In this document: positions 8,218-15,646 of the stretch, one piece after another
Layout of the letters: every line of letters begins with the position of its first letter
How positions within the stretch are numbered: the first letter of the stretch is position 1
Assembly (NCBI GenBank): GCA_964439415.1
Contig: CAYTOJ010000010.1
Coordinates: 1-26,193 of the forward strand
DNA length: 26,193 nt
Direction of reading: 5' to 3'
From: CAYTOJ01 sp964439415
Lineage (GTDB): Bacteria; Pseudomonadota; Alphaproteobacteria; Rickettsiales; CAZAGG01
Notes under the pieces: model-generated
Databases searched by the model: none
Told to the model about the DNA's origin: nothing
What the model saw: the letters and a program-made list of their open reading frames with translations, nothing else
Translations under genes and position numbers: made by a program

Positions 8218-8232
8218 TTCTATTGAATAGAA
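8218..8232. promoter_or_regulatory. 15-bp palindrome upstream of the 678-aa gene
   Basis: TTCTATT-G-AATAGAA is a perfect 7-bp inverted repeat with a 1-nt centre, 24 bp upstream of the minus-strand ATG at 8194. It probably lies in the leader or promoter of that gene, so it could be an operator or a short mRNA hairpin. No cognate regulator is known. Confidence 0.35.
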
Positions 8233-8375
8233 GATACCTAAAAAATAAGAAAGTTTTGTTACAAAATTCTTATGCTAATGTTATTTTTACATTCAGCGCT
8301 CATTAATATCGGTTGCGCCGCTGGTGCTTACAAAATAGCACTGGATTAAGAACCATATGATTAAGAAACATAAAA

Positions 8376-8404
8376 TTGACATACTGGCTGCAATTTGCTA
8401 TCTT
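8376..8404 (+). promoter_or_regulatory. Sigma70-type promoter of the RelB-Doc operon
   Basis: The -35 TTGACA (8376-8381, consensus) and -10 TATCTT (8399-8404) are separated by exactly 17 bp, about 33 bp before the antitoxin ATG. A GGAGG ribosome-binding site follows at 8424-8428. Confidence 0.75.
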
Positions 8405-8436
8405 TTTATATACAATAGAAGGTGGAGGATAAGCAA

Positions 8437-8703
8437 ATGAACTATGAACAAGTGAATGTAAGAATGGATGCTACAGTCAAACAGGCGGCTGAAATGGTTT
8501 TCCAGCAGCTTGGTTTATCCGCAACGGATGCTGTGCGAATGTTTTACCATCAGGTTGCCATGCAGCGCGCTTTGCCCTTCAACGTGCGCGTGATTAAGCC
8601 TAGTGATGCCGGGGCAAAAGAAACAATGGAAGATTTCAATCAAAGAATCAAAGCCTCTACCAAAAGGAACAGGAAAGCACTTGAAGGCTTATCAAACCGA
8701 TGA
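8437..8703 (+). CDS. RelB/DinJ-family antitoxin
   Basis: An 88-aa type II antitoxin. Its N-terminal ribbon-helix-helix segment reads VNVRMDATVKQAAEMVFQQL, then GLSATDAVRMFYHQVA and LPFNVRV, the classic RelB/DinJ pattern (beta strand, then two helices with 'G-[LM]-[ST]-x-[TS]-[DE]-A-[VI]'). The C-terminal region is charged and would neutralise the toxin. In the family the dimer binds its own promoter and represses the operon. Start: ATG at 8437 with GGAGG 8 nt upstream, preferred to the GTG at 8422, which overlaps that Shine-Dalgarno sequence. Its stop overlaps the toxin ATG (ATGA, 8700-8703), implying translational coupling. RelB/DinJ proteins usually pair with RelE/YafQ-type RNases, but here the partner is a Doc-type protein. 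Confidence 0.9.
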   Translation: MNYEQVNVRMDATVKQAAEMVFQQLGLSATDAVRMFYHQVAMQRALPFNVRVIKPSDAGAKETMEDFNQRIKASTKRNRKALEGLSNR

Positions 8704-9045
8704 ATGAACCAGTCTGGCTAACNNNNNNNNNNNNNNNNNNNNNNNNNNNNNNNNNNNNNNNNNNNNNNNNNNNNNNNNNNNNNNNNNNNNNNNNNNNNNN
8801 NNNNNNNNNNNNNNNNNNNNNNTGCTCAAAATCATGCTTTTGTGGATGGTAACAAGCGCACCGAGCTTTATGCCGCCGATTTGTTTCTGGAACAGAATGG
8901 CTATCGTCTTGATGCAGACCAGAAAGAACTTGAGGATATAATGGTGGATTTGGCAGAGAAGCAAGTTAACCGTATTGGAATGGCTGATTTTCTTGAAAAG
9001 AACTCATATCCTAATCTACATAAGGAGGATAGAAACGATGGATAA
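8700..9045 (+). CDS. doc: Doc/Fic-family death-on-curing toxin, interrupted by assembly gap
   Basis: The 5' end (Met-Asn-Glu-Pro-Val-Trp-Leu) begins at the ATGA overlap and is followed by a 100-N gap at 8723-8822. After the gap the frame reads 'AQNHAFVDGNKRTELYAADL' and on to the stop at 9043-9045. HxFxDGNKR is the Fic/Doc catalytic and nucleotide-phosphate-binding loop with the key His. Doc proteins phosphorylate EF-Tu in the characterised P1 case and so block translation. In typical 125-130-aa Doc proteins the motif His lies near residue 65-70, so roughly 55 residues (about 165 nt) are missing. The real gap is therefore probably larger than 100 nt, and the nominal frame mismatch across it is meaningless. 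The 3' end overlaps the next gene by 8 bp. The link between the two fragments is inferred from operon logic and family length. Confidence 0.85.
8723..8822. other. 100-N scaffold gap inside the doc gene
   Basis: Exactly 100 N placeholder bases between the N-terminal heptapeptide of the toxin and its catalytic motif. Confidence 0.99.
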
Positions 9046-9364
9046 GAGAATTGAAATACATGAAGGCTCAGGTAATGTTTTTGCTGATCTTGGCTTTGAG
9101 AATTCATGCGAGCTTTACACACGCGCTAAAATCGGCTTTCAGGTATTAACCATTCTGAAAGAGCGGAAATTAAAGCAGCGTGAAGCGGCGGAACTCCTGC
9201 AAATAAAGCAGCCTGATATTTCCTTGTTGATGCATGGAAGATTCAATCGGTTCAGCACCGAGAAACTGCTGGATTTTCTGAAAAGGCTGAATCAGGAAGT
9301 AACCTTGATTATCCGAAACCGAAACGAATCATTCCAGCAGAACGCTGTTTGCCTGTCGCTATAA
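9038..9364 (+). CDS. XRE-like HTH protein (HTH_37-type regulator/antitoxin)
   Basis: A 108-aa DNA-binding protein. The segment 'GSGNVFADLGFENSCELYTR' (10-29) followed by the helix-turn-helix 'KQREAAELLQIKQPDISLLM' (46-65) and FSTEKLLDFLKRL fits the HTH_37 group, often annotated as antitoxin or 'XRE family' and commonly paired with HigB/RelE-like toxins. The ATG at 9038 lies within the end of doc and has a strong AAGGAGG 9 nt upstream. An in-frame earlier start (8975) would lie inside doc and lacks such a site. Position as third gene in the relB-doc operon suggests a second regulator or a second antitoxin. The last 15 residues (NESFQQNAVCLSL end) are unusual and may reflect a shifted 3' end. 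Confidence 0.85.
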   Translation: MDKRIEIHEGSGNVFADLGFENSCELYTRAKIGFQVLTILKERKLKQREAAELLQIKQPDISLLMHGRFNRFSTEKLLDFLKRLNQEVTLIIRNRNESFQQNAVCLSL

Positions 9365-9481
9365 GCCTTCTTATCCTTTGTAAGTAGCATCCGCGAACTG
9401 TTCGGGTGAACACAACAGCCCCCGGTTCCTGGATGGTAAGGTAATCATCTCTTAATTATTTAAGTTTAGTACACATATTAT

Positions 9482-10690
9482 ATGCTTACTATAATTTCCA
9501 AGGAAGCCGAAGTGAAGCTGGTGGAAAAAATCGCCGCGCCGATGCGGGACGATACCTCCTCCCGTGCGCTTAAGCTGAACTTCTCGCATCTATTGGATCA
9601 GTACAAAACCGAATATCAGAGAAAAATCACGCTGAATATTATCAGCGATCACCTGCGGGAGGATGAAGGCGTTTTATTCATCTGCCAGGACAATGACATT
9701 TTCCTTATCTCCCCTAAAATCAGCCGCAATAGCCTTGATAAACTGATATTTCAGCTGCGTTATCTATATTCTGATGATCCTCTGGCGTATAATGTCTATG
9801 GCCAGGAAAATCCTGAATTCTGCAAGATATATGAGATGCATACCAATCAGGCCGAACTGGAGGATGAAATAAAACGCAAGGCGGTTTCAGCGGCTAGAAA
9901 AGGTATAGAGAAAACCGTACTGGATTATGAGCCGAAACTAAAAAAGCTCACCCCAGCCCGTCTGGCAGTGCTGGAGAAGGATCTCGCCATGGCTGATATA
10001 AGTCAGGTACTTCGGCATCAGCCGGTATGCGCCGTGCAGAAGGGGCGCGACCCTAAAGAACTGTTTGAGGAGCTTTATATAAACATAGCCCATTTGCAGA
10101 AAAGCCTGGCTAATGATGTAAACCTGTTTTCAAGCCAGGCACTGTTCCGTTACTTAACGCAGGTTCTAGATGTAAAACTGCTGGATATGATAGCACGCCG
10201 CCCGGCAATTTACTTTGAAAGCTCAGTAAGCCTGAATTTGAATATCGAAACTATACTCTCCAGTGAGTTCATCAATTTCGACCACCGGATAAAACCGTCA
10301 TTAAAAGTATCCGTGGTGGTGGAAATCCAGGCATCTGATGTGATTGAAAACACCATGAGATTCGCCGCCGCCCGAGAGAGGCTGCTAGGTGGGGGCTACA
10401 GGATGTGCCTGGATGGCCTCAGCTACCTTAATTTTATTCAACTGGATCGTGAGCGTCTGGGATTTGATCTTGCTAAATTGCAGTGGAATGCTGAACTGGA
10501 CGTTGAATCCAACCCATCTGATTACTGGAAACTGCGGGAAGCTATACTGAAATATGGTGCAGGCCGGGTTATTCTGTGCAGGTGCGACACGCCAAAAGCC
10601 ATAGAATTCGGCCATTCCCTGGGGTTATCATTATTTCAGGGCAGGTATCTTGATTACCTGCTCTACCCAAAAAGCCGTGTGACTAACTGA
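9482..10690 (+). CDS. Degenerate EAL-domain protein, probably non-catalytic
   Basis: A 402-aa cytoplasmic protein with no signal or membrane segment. The C-terminal half follows the EAL phosphodiesterase fold: HQPVCAV (179-185), an 'EEL' at 196-198 where EAL would stand, 'SLNLN' (250-254, cf. S-V-N-L-S), VVVEIQASD with Glu281, 'CLDGLSYLNF' (309-318) where active enzymes have DDFG, Lys332 in DLAKLQWN, and FQGRYLD (385-391, cf. Q-G-[YF]). The DDFG-type second Asp is Gly here, and the first metal-ligand motif is altered, so c-di-GMP hydrolysis is unlikely; ligand binding or a protein-interaction role is possible. The N-terminal half (about 60-105) faintly recalls a degenerate GGDEF half-domain. 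No clear ribosome-binding site precedes the ATG. It converges with aas. Confidence 0.7.
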   Translation: MLTIISKEAEVKLVEKIAAPMRDDTSSRALKLNFSHLLDQYKTEYQRKITLNIISDHLREDEGVLFICQDNDIFLISPKISRNSLDKLIFQLRYLYSDDPLAYNVYGQENPEFCKIYEMHTNQAELEDEIKRKAVSAARKGIEKTVLDYEPKLKKLTPARLAVLEKDLAMADISQVLRHQPVCAVQKGRDPKELFEELYINIAHLQKSLANDVNLFSSQALFRYLTQVLDVKLLDMIARRPAIYFESSVSLNLNIETILSSEFINFDHRIKPSLKVSVVVEIQASDVIENTMRFAAARERLLGGGYRMCLDGLSYLNFIQLDRERLGFDLAKLQWNAELDVESNPSDYWKLREAILKYGAGRVILCRCDTPKAIEFGHSLGLSLFQGRYLDYLLYPKSRVTN

Positions 10691-10729
10691 TTTCTGAGAA
10701 CCTTTAGTATAACACGCGAGCAGTATACA

Positions 10730-12976
10730 TTACTCATCCCCAGCCGCCGAATACGCTTCCTCATCTGTGTTTACAGTGTCTGCAATATCCAGTTTGTTCA
10801 GGGCGGGATAGTTGACTTTGCCGGTGGCTAGAATCGGTATTTCCTTCATATATATAATCTTACGTGGAATATAAATCTCCGGCACACCCTGGCTTTGAGC
10901 AAACTTCAAAACTTCACCTGGGCTGGCATCAGCGCGGCTGGTGATTAAAATCAACTGCTCACCTTTTTTAGCATCCGGGCGGGTGACTACGGCGCTAACC
11001 GCCTCCGGCCACAGGCGATTTACATAGTTTTCCACGAATGTGAGGGATACCATCTCCCCCCCGATTTTGGCGAAACGCTTGGCGCGCCCTTTAATGTAGA
11101 GATACCCTTCTGTATCCAGCGTTACTATATCCCCGGTGTCGTGCCATCCCTCTCCTGCCTCAGTTACCAGCGGCTCGATTTTACCGGGATTCTGAGGCAG
11201 CAGGTAACCCAACATCACGTTAGCACCTTTTATATATAACCGCCCACCTTCAGTAATACCTTCAACCGGAATGAGTTTGTATTCCAGCCCTGGCATAAGT
11301 TTTCCGACACTGCCGATTCTGTTTTCAATAGCGGTATTGACCGATAGCACCGGGCTGGTTTCAGTCACGCCATAGCCTTCCAGAATGCGCACACCGAATT
11401 TCTCTGCATACATGCGGCGGGTTTCATCGCGCAGTTTCTCCGCCCCGGCGAATATATAACGCAAGCTGTGGAAATCATAGGGATGCGCGTATTTTGCATA
11501 TCGGGAGAGGAAAGTATCAGTGCCGAAAATAATCGTGGCGCAGCAATCGTATATCACCTCAGGGATAATACGGGAATGCAGCGGTGACGGATACAGGAAG
11601 GATGGAATACCGGAGAGCAGCGGCAATAATGTGCCCACCATCAGCCCGAAGGAATGGAACATCGGCAGGGCATTAAACATGGTATCATAACAGCCGAAAT
11701 CCACCCGGCTCATTATCTGGTAACGATTGTACGAAATATTGGCATGGCTGAGAGCCACGCCCTTGGGCGCACCTTCCGAGCCTGAAGTGAACATTATAAC
11801 CGCTGGCCTGTTCACATCCCGCTCGGCGCGCCTGCCAATAATCCACCCACAGCCTGACTTTGCTTTCACCAGGGCGGCCAGTTTGGCGGCTGGTGTTATT
11901 CCTTGCGCCAGATTCTCCAGGTATAGCAGGTTAACTCTGGTAGAGAGAGCCGCTGCGGAATCCTGCAAGCCTGCCGCTTCAATAAATGCGCGGGATGTAA
12001 TTACGGTTTTAAGCCCGGCAGTATCGCAAGCTGATAATAATGCCGCCTCCCCCGCGCCAAAATTCAGCATTGCGGGAACCAGCCCATAAGCTTGCATTCC
12101 CAGAAAACTCACCACTGCAGCATTGCCATTGGGCAGCATCAACCCCACATATTCACCAGGTTTAGCATGTTTTGCAATCACCCCACCAACCGCCAGCGAC
12201 TTGATAAGCAACTGTTTATAGGTAAGCCTGGTACGGCTGACATCCTGCAATATATGGCGCTTGTTGCCGTAAATATCAGCAGCGTTCAAAAATTCCTTAA
12301 AAAGCGGAGCGGGGCGTTTTACTTCAAAAACGGCTTCGCACATCCGGTCATATAATTGATTCGCCAGTAGTATTTTACGCTCCTTGGCCGGAACATTATC
12401 TTTCAGCTCTGGCTTGAACGGCGGCAGTATGTGAATCCGTACTTTTTTGAATAACTTTAATGGCAGCTTGCCTGCCATGCGGGAAAAATATGTAAATTCC
12501 AGATTTTCCAGCACTATAGGTAGTACTAACGCCCCGGTTCTATCCGCCACCATCGCCGGGCCATTGTAGAACTTCATCAGTGATCCGGTGACGGTAATGC
12601 GCCCCTCAGGGAAAATCAGAACTCTGTCCCCCTTGTTCACATGCTCCACAATATCCTTGATTGAAAGGGGGCTGGAGGTATCAACCTCAAATGTTTTGCA
12701 GAAGCTAAGGAAAGGCTTGAACAGCTTTTTCTGTGCCACAAATTTATTTATGGCAAATGTGGGCGATTGAGGCAGAAACAGCGCCAGTACAGGGGCATCC
12801 AGGAAGGATTGATGATTGCAGATCAGCACCGCTTTTCCACCGCCCAGCTGCTTGAAATTCTCCGCCCCGCAGACTTCCACCCGGTAGAATATTTTAAGCA
12901 GAAATTTCACAATAAATCTGGCCAGGATTTTGGAAAAGGAGTTATTTCCCATGGCAGAGGCGTTAGTTAAACTCAT
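10730..12976 (-). CDS. aas: Bifunctional acyltransferase / acyl-ACP synthetase (Aas-like)
   Basis: 748 aa. The N-terminal PlsC-type acyltransferase has NHQSFLD (54-60, the H-x4-D catalytic motif) and FPEGR (122-126). The C-terminal AMP-forming synthetase has TSGSEGAPKG (397-406), GYGVTETSP, 'WHDTGDIVTLDTEGYLYIKG' followed by RAKRFAKIGGEMVSL, and the catalytic lysine of ATGK (about 720). In E. coli, Aas re-acylates 2-acyl-glycerophosphoethanolamine using acyl-ACP made in situ, at the inner membrane; length (719 aa in E. coli) and domain order agree. There is no fused LplT transporter. The start ATG overlaps the stop of rmuC (ATGA, 12976-12973), so the pair is translationally coupled. Substrate specificity is inferred. 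Confidence 0.9.
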   Translation of the reverse strand: MSLTNASAMGNNSFSKILARFIVKFLLKIFYRVEVCGAENFKQLGGGKAVLICNHQSFLDAPVLALFLPQSPTFAINKFVAQKKLFKPFLSFCKTFEVDTSSPLSIKDIVEHVNKGDRVLIFPEGRITVTGSLMKFYNGPAMVADRTGALVLPIVLENLEFTYFSRMAGKLPLKLFKKVRIHILPPFKPELKDNVPAKERKILLANQLYDRMCEAVFEVKRPAPLFKEFLNAADIYGNKRHILQDVSRTRLTYKQLLIKSLAVGGVIAKHAKPGEYVGLMLPNGNAAVVSFLGMQAYGLVPAMLNFGAGEAALLSACDTAGLKTVITSRAFIEAAGLQDSAAALSTRVNLLYLENLAQGITPAAKLAALVKAKSGCGWIIGRRAERDVNRPAVIMFTSGSEGAPKGVALSHANISYNRYQIMSRVDFGCYDTMFNALPMFHSFGLMVGTLLPLLSGIPSFLYPSPLHSRIIPEVIYDCCATIIFGTDTFLSRYAKYAHPYDFHSLRYIFAGAEKLRDETRRMYAEKFGVRILEGYGVTETSPVLSVNTAIENRIGSVGKLMPGLEYKLIPVEGITEGGRLYIKGANVMLGYLLPQNPGKIEPLVTEAGEGWHDTGDIVTLDTEGYLYIKGRAKRFAKIGGEMVSLTFVENYVNRLWPEAVSAVVTRPDAKKGEQLILITSRADASPGEVLKFAQSQGVPEIYIPRKIIYMKEIPILATGKVNYPALNKLDIADTVNTDEEAYSAAGDE

Positions 12977-14304
12977 GCAAGCTCCGCTATCTGTTCCTGC
13001 TCTTCCGCATCCGGCATAACTGATGCCACCATCTGATAGCCCGGCAGGCTGGCAGGCAATGTTTTACTGCCGGAGAGGCGCACACCCATACGCTCGATAC
13101 TACGCGCCTTTGGCAGTAACCGGGAATTCACTGAATTTGCGAATTTGGAAAACGCATCGGATGCTTTCTGCAAACTGCTGCCTACAGTCTGTGCATACGA
13201 TATAGCCACCGCCAGCGCGTCCATTAGCGCACGGATGGAATCCATGATTTTTTCGTAGTTCTCTAACTGTCTGTCACCCTCAATTTTCACACTGCACAGG
13301 GCAATCAGCGCCGCCAGACTTTCCGGCCCCACCATAATAATACCCTGCTTGAAAGCCTTCATTCTGAACTCAGTATCCGCACGGGTAAGGTTGGTGAGTG
13401 CCGCTTCGCTGGGCAGGTACATGATATTTATAATCTCACCGCAAGCATCACTTCTTCCACACTCCTTATACTCAGCTCTGATTGCGCTGTCATATTCGCG
13501 CCCTGCCAGGGTTTTCAGGTGAGTGGACATGGTTTTGAGGAAAGCATCAAGCTTTGCCGGATCATCAGTATCCGCCATTTCCACCAGATGTTTGCTGGCT
13601 TTGGCATCTATCACCATAAGGTGATTATTTGGTAGAAAAACCAGCGCGTCAGGCCGCAGGCGTGCACTAGATCCGGATATTATGCTGTACTGGGTTATAA
13701 AATCCCGCCCTGCTTCCAGGCCGAATGATTTTAATGTATTCTCCAGGCCAATCTCACCGTAATGCCCCGCCCCGCCCGGAGAGGTTAAAGCCTTCCAGAC
13801 GGTATCCGCAACCTTGCTGCTGGTTTTTACCTGTGCATCCAGCGTGGCTACCGTGGTGGTGACTTTAGTCATCTCCTTCAGTAGTGCTTCCGTGGTTTTG
13901 CGTACTGCCTCCTCGCTGTTTTTTTTCGCCTCCTCAGTCTCACGGCGGTGATTCTCAATTAAATCGCGGGAGAGTTTCCCGCCCACCTCCATTACCGCAG
14001 CCTTGGCATTCTGCATACTCTCCAATTTTGCCGCTTCCCAGTCCTGCAGGCGCTTTTCCATCTCTTGAAGTCGCACATTGGCCATATCCACCTGTGCCCG
14101 AGTTTCCAGTTTAGCACTTATGTGCCCCTGCACTTCTGCTTCAACTATGCGCAGGCGAGCCAGTTCCTCACTCAGTTTGCCCTGCCACTCCAGCACGCTT
14201 GCCATACGCGCTTTAGCGGCGAAATAAAACACCAGAAAAAAAGCAACGCTCATCACTAATGCCGCCAGAGCGCCGATACTGAAACTGAAAATTTCTACAT
14301 TCAT
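12973..14304 (-). CDS. rmuC: RmuC family protein
   Basis: 443 aa. An N-terminal membrane anchor (about 8-30, SFSIGALAALVMSVAFFLVF) is followed by a long coiled coil (about 35-150, Glu/Lys/Arg-rich heptads). The PD-(D/E)xK nuclease-like core follows: 'PGGAGHYGEIGLENTLKSFG', then GRDFITQY, LRPDALVFLPNN and HLMVIDAKAS, with Asp and Lys of the motif present. The family is linked to limiting DNA inversions or rearrangements and is proposed to be a DNA-processing nuclease. The family name is secure, the biochemical role is not. The ATGA overlap with aas makes a two-gene unit; the HigA-like gene lies 68 bp upstream on the same strand. Confidence 0.92.
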   Translation of the reverse strand: MNVEIFSFSIGALAALVMSVAFFLVFYFAAKARMASVLEWQGKLSEELARLRIVEAEVQGHISAKLETRAQVDMANVRLQEMEKRLQDWEAAKLESMQNAKAAVMEVGGKLSRDLIENHRRETEEAKKNSEEAVRKTTEALLKEMTKVTTTVATLDAQVKTSSKVADTVWKALTSPGGAGHYGEIGLENTLKSFGLEAGRDFITQYSIISGSSARLRPDALVFLPNNHLMVIDAKASKHLVEMADTDDPAKLDAFLKTMSTHLKTLAGREYDSAIRAEYKECGRSDACGEIINIMYLPSEAALTNLTRADTEFRMKAFKQGIIMVGPESLAALIALCSVKIEGDRQLENYEKIMDSIRALMDALAVAISYAQTVGSSLQKASDAFSKFANSVNSRLLPKARSIERMGVRLSGSKTLPASLPGYQMVASVMPDAEEQEQIAELA

Positions 14305-14372
14305 AATTGGAAACTAACCGTGGAGAATTTCAAGCGCAAGAAAAGGTTTAGGATATCCATGGTTGTTCAATT

Positions 14373-14690
14373 CTAATCCAATTCCCTGAACTGCGAAATA
14401 TGCACAGGTCTGCTGCCGGGGAATTGGGCGATAATCTCCAGACTGCCTCCCATAGCTTCTATATACGAACGCAGCGTGCTGACGTACATATCCGCCCGGC
14501 GCTCAATTTTAGATACGGCCGCCTGGTTAACCCCCAACTCACCTGCCACCTTCTCCTGCGAGCAATGCAGTGCCTTACGCAATTCCTGAAGCGTTGCTTC
14601 TTCCGCAAGCAACTCCTTACTGCGTTTGGTAATCGCATTGCGCTCCTTCCTGGGTAGTTTTTTAATGTAATCGTCAAACTTTACTGCCAT
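14373..14690 (-). CDS. HigA-like XRE antitoxin
   Basis: A 105-aa XRE-family regulator. The N-terminus is helical and basic (MAVKFDDYIKKLPRKERNAI); the helix-turn-helix covers 'QEKVAGELGVNQAAVSKIER', and the C-terminus reads LRSYIEAMGGSLEIIAQFP, typical of antitoxins that pair with Gp49/HigB-type RelE toxins. The ATG at 14690, with GAAGGA just upstream, was chosen over a TTG at 14702. It overlaps the toxin 3' end by 17 bp, giving the toxin-first order typical of higBA. It should repress the promoter at 15046-15074. It remains intact although the toxin gene carries a nonsense codon. Confidence 0.88.
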   Translation of the reverse strand: MAVKFDDYIKKLPRKERNAITKRSKELLAEEATLQELRKALHCSQEKVAGELGVNQAAVSKIERRADMYVSTLRSYIEAMGGSLEIIAQFPGSRPVHISQFRELD

Positions 14691-15039
14691 TGTCCTTCTC
14701 AATCTGCTTTAGGTGTTTTTCAAATCTTGCATCGGCAATAGGGATGTTTTTCTGATACCATCGCTTATCGCCCTGCTTATTGCCACCAACCAATAGTATG
14801 CTCCTGCGCTTGGGATCGAAGGCAAATAATATTCGCCATGGCTGTCCTTTCCATTGAACGCGAAGCTCTTTCATATTGGAAAAGTTTGAGCCTTTGATAC
14901 TATCAACCCGTGGCCTGCCCAATGTCGAGCCGTATTGTTTGAGAAGATTTACATGCGCTGCAACTTCCCGACGCAAGTCAATATCCTACCTGTCGAGCCA
15001 TTCGGTGAATGCTTCATCCGCAAGAATTTCCCATTCCAT
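14674..15039 (-). pseudogene. HigB/RelE-like (Gp49 family) toxin gene with in-frame amber codon
   Basis: From an ATG at 15039 the frame reads 'MEWEILADEAFTEWLDR', then TAG (14988-14986), then 'DIDLRREVAAHVNLLKQYG', 'STLGRPRVDSIKGSNFSNMK', ELRVQWKGQPWRILFAFDP and onward to a stop at 14674. Both sides of the TAG fit one Gp49-like/HigB toxin ('M-x-W-E-[IV] ... F-x-x-W ... LGRP-x-VD-x-[LI]KGS ... KELR ... WRILFAFDP-x-R-x-[AS]-ILLVGG-x-K'). The family encodes ribosome-dependent mRNA interferases of about 110-120 aa. A CAG-to-TAG change at codon 18 would explain it and would put Gln between Arg and Asp. A TTG at 14976 with an AGGA 8 nt upstream could allow a 100-aa N-terminally truncated product. 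The alternatives are a real nonsense mutation, a sequencing error, or downstream reinitiation. Confidence 0.8.
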
Positions 15040-15045
15040 ACAAAG

Positions 15046-15074
15046 AATATATTCCATAGAGGGAATATTGTCAA
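15046..15074 (-). promoter_or_regulatory. Promoter of the higBA-like locus with embedded operator
   Basis: Reading the minus strand: TTGACA (15074-15069), 17-bp spacer, TATATT (15051-15046), a near-consensus sigma70 promoter. An inverted repeat ATATTCC-N6-GGAATAT (15049-15068) fills the spacer and touches the -10 element, where an antitoxin dimer would block RNA polymerase. The expected transcript start lies at about 15039, which is the toxin ATG itself, so the message may be leaderless or nearly so. An upstream in-frame ATG at 15057 lies inside the promoter spacer and cannot be used from this promoter. Confidence 0.75.
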
Positions 15075-15130
15075 GATTGTGTCTCGACAGACTGTGTGTG
15101 TGCCGCAGAAATAGAGTTTATGTAAATGTC

Positions 15131-15646
15131 TTACTGTTTTTCCTCCAGTAATGGGGTCAGTTGCTGCTCAATGGAATCCAGCATTTTCTGCGTGTCAGCA
15201 TCTATTACAGGCACAGGATGTTTAGCCTCTCCCTTGATTCCACTTTTCCCGCTTTTGCGCTTAATCCCTTTTTTCTTACCCTTTACAGACTTACGGACTG
15301 GAGGCTCCTTACTCTTTACAGTCTTGTTGTCAGGCAGCACCAACGGTACAATCGGTTGGACTGCTTCAGTCTGTCGCGCAGTTTCCTTAATTAACGGCTT
15401 TTCCTCCTGAGGGGGGATTTGACTGCCAATCAATCGGTACTCCTGGCCTGGAAGTGGGTGATTGTAACAAGTGGCTTCAGCCAGAGTTTTGTAGCAATAT
15501 GACGGCTCTTTAACCGCATTCACGCCAGGTTGCCTGAATCCGGCGGCAGTCTCCAGGCCGTGCGATATAATCCCGCAGCCAGTTAGCAGCATAATGCTGA
15601 CAAGCAAATATATTCTATGAAAAATCAATTTGTGTGCTACAGACAT
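15131..15646 (-). CDS. Predicted lipoprotein, Lys/Pro-rich
   Basis: 171 aa from the ATG at 15646 (a GTG at 15664 would add six residues). A signal sequence KLIFHRIYLLVSIMLLTGC ends in the lipobox L-T-G-C, implying lipid attachment and export. After it come CYKTLAEATCYNHPLPGQEY and Arg-Leu-Ile-Gly, a pattern I associate with short alphaproteobacterial lipoproteins. A basic low-complexity stretch follows (KSVKGKKKGIKRKSGKSG), then an acidic amphipathic C-terminus (DADTQKMLDSIEQQLTPLLE). Function is unknown. The gene follows the palindromic repeat downstream of atpD and precedes the toxin-antitoxin locus on the same strand. Confidence 0.75.
   Translation of the reverse strand: MSVAHKLIFHRIYLLVSIMLLTGCGIISHGLETAAGFRQPGVNAVKEPSYCYKTLAEATCYNHPLPGQEYRLIGSQIPPQEEKPLIKETARQTEAVQPIVPLVLPDNKTVKSKEPPVRKSVKGKKKGIKRKSGKSGIKGEAKHPVPVIDADTQKMLDSIEQQLTPLLEEKQ

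Larger units (their letters stand above)
8195..8436. other. Divergent intergenic region between 678-aa gene and TA operon
   Basis: About 240 bp, AT-rich. It holds a 15-bp palindrome near the minus-strand gene (8218-8232) and a strong promoter match for the plus-strand toxin-antitoxin operon (8376-8404). Nothing else is recognised. Confidence 0.6.

Noticed and set aside
9365..9481. Possible tRNA or small RNA between the HTH gene and the EAL gene
   Set aside because: A GGTTC-like stretch and a 5-bp stem exist, but no cloverleaf or promoter-terminator pair could be assembled.
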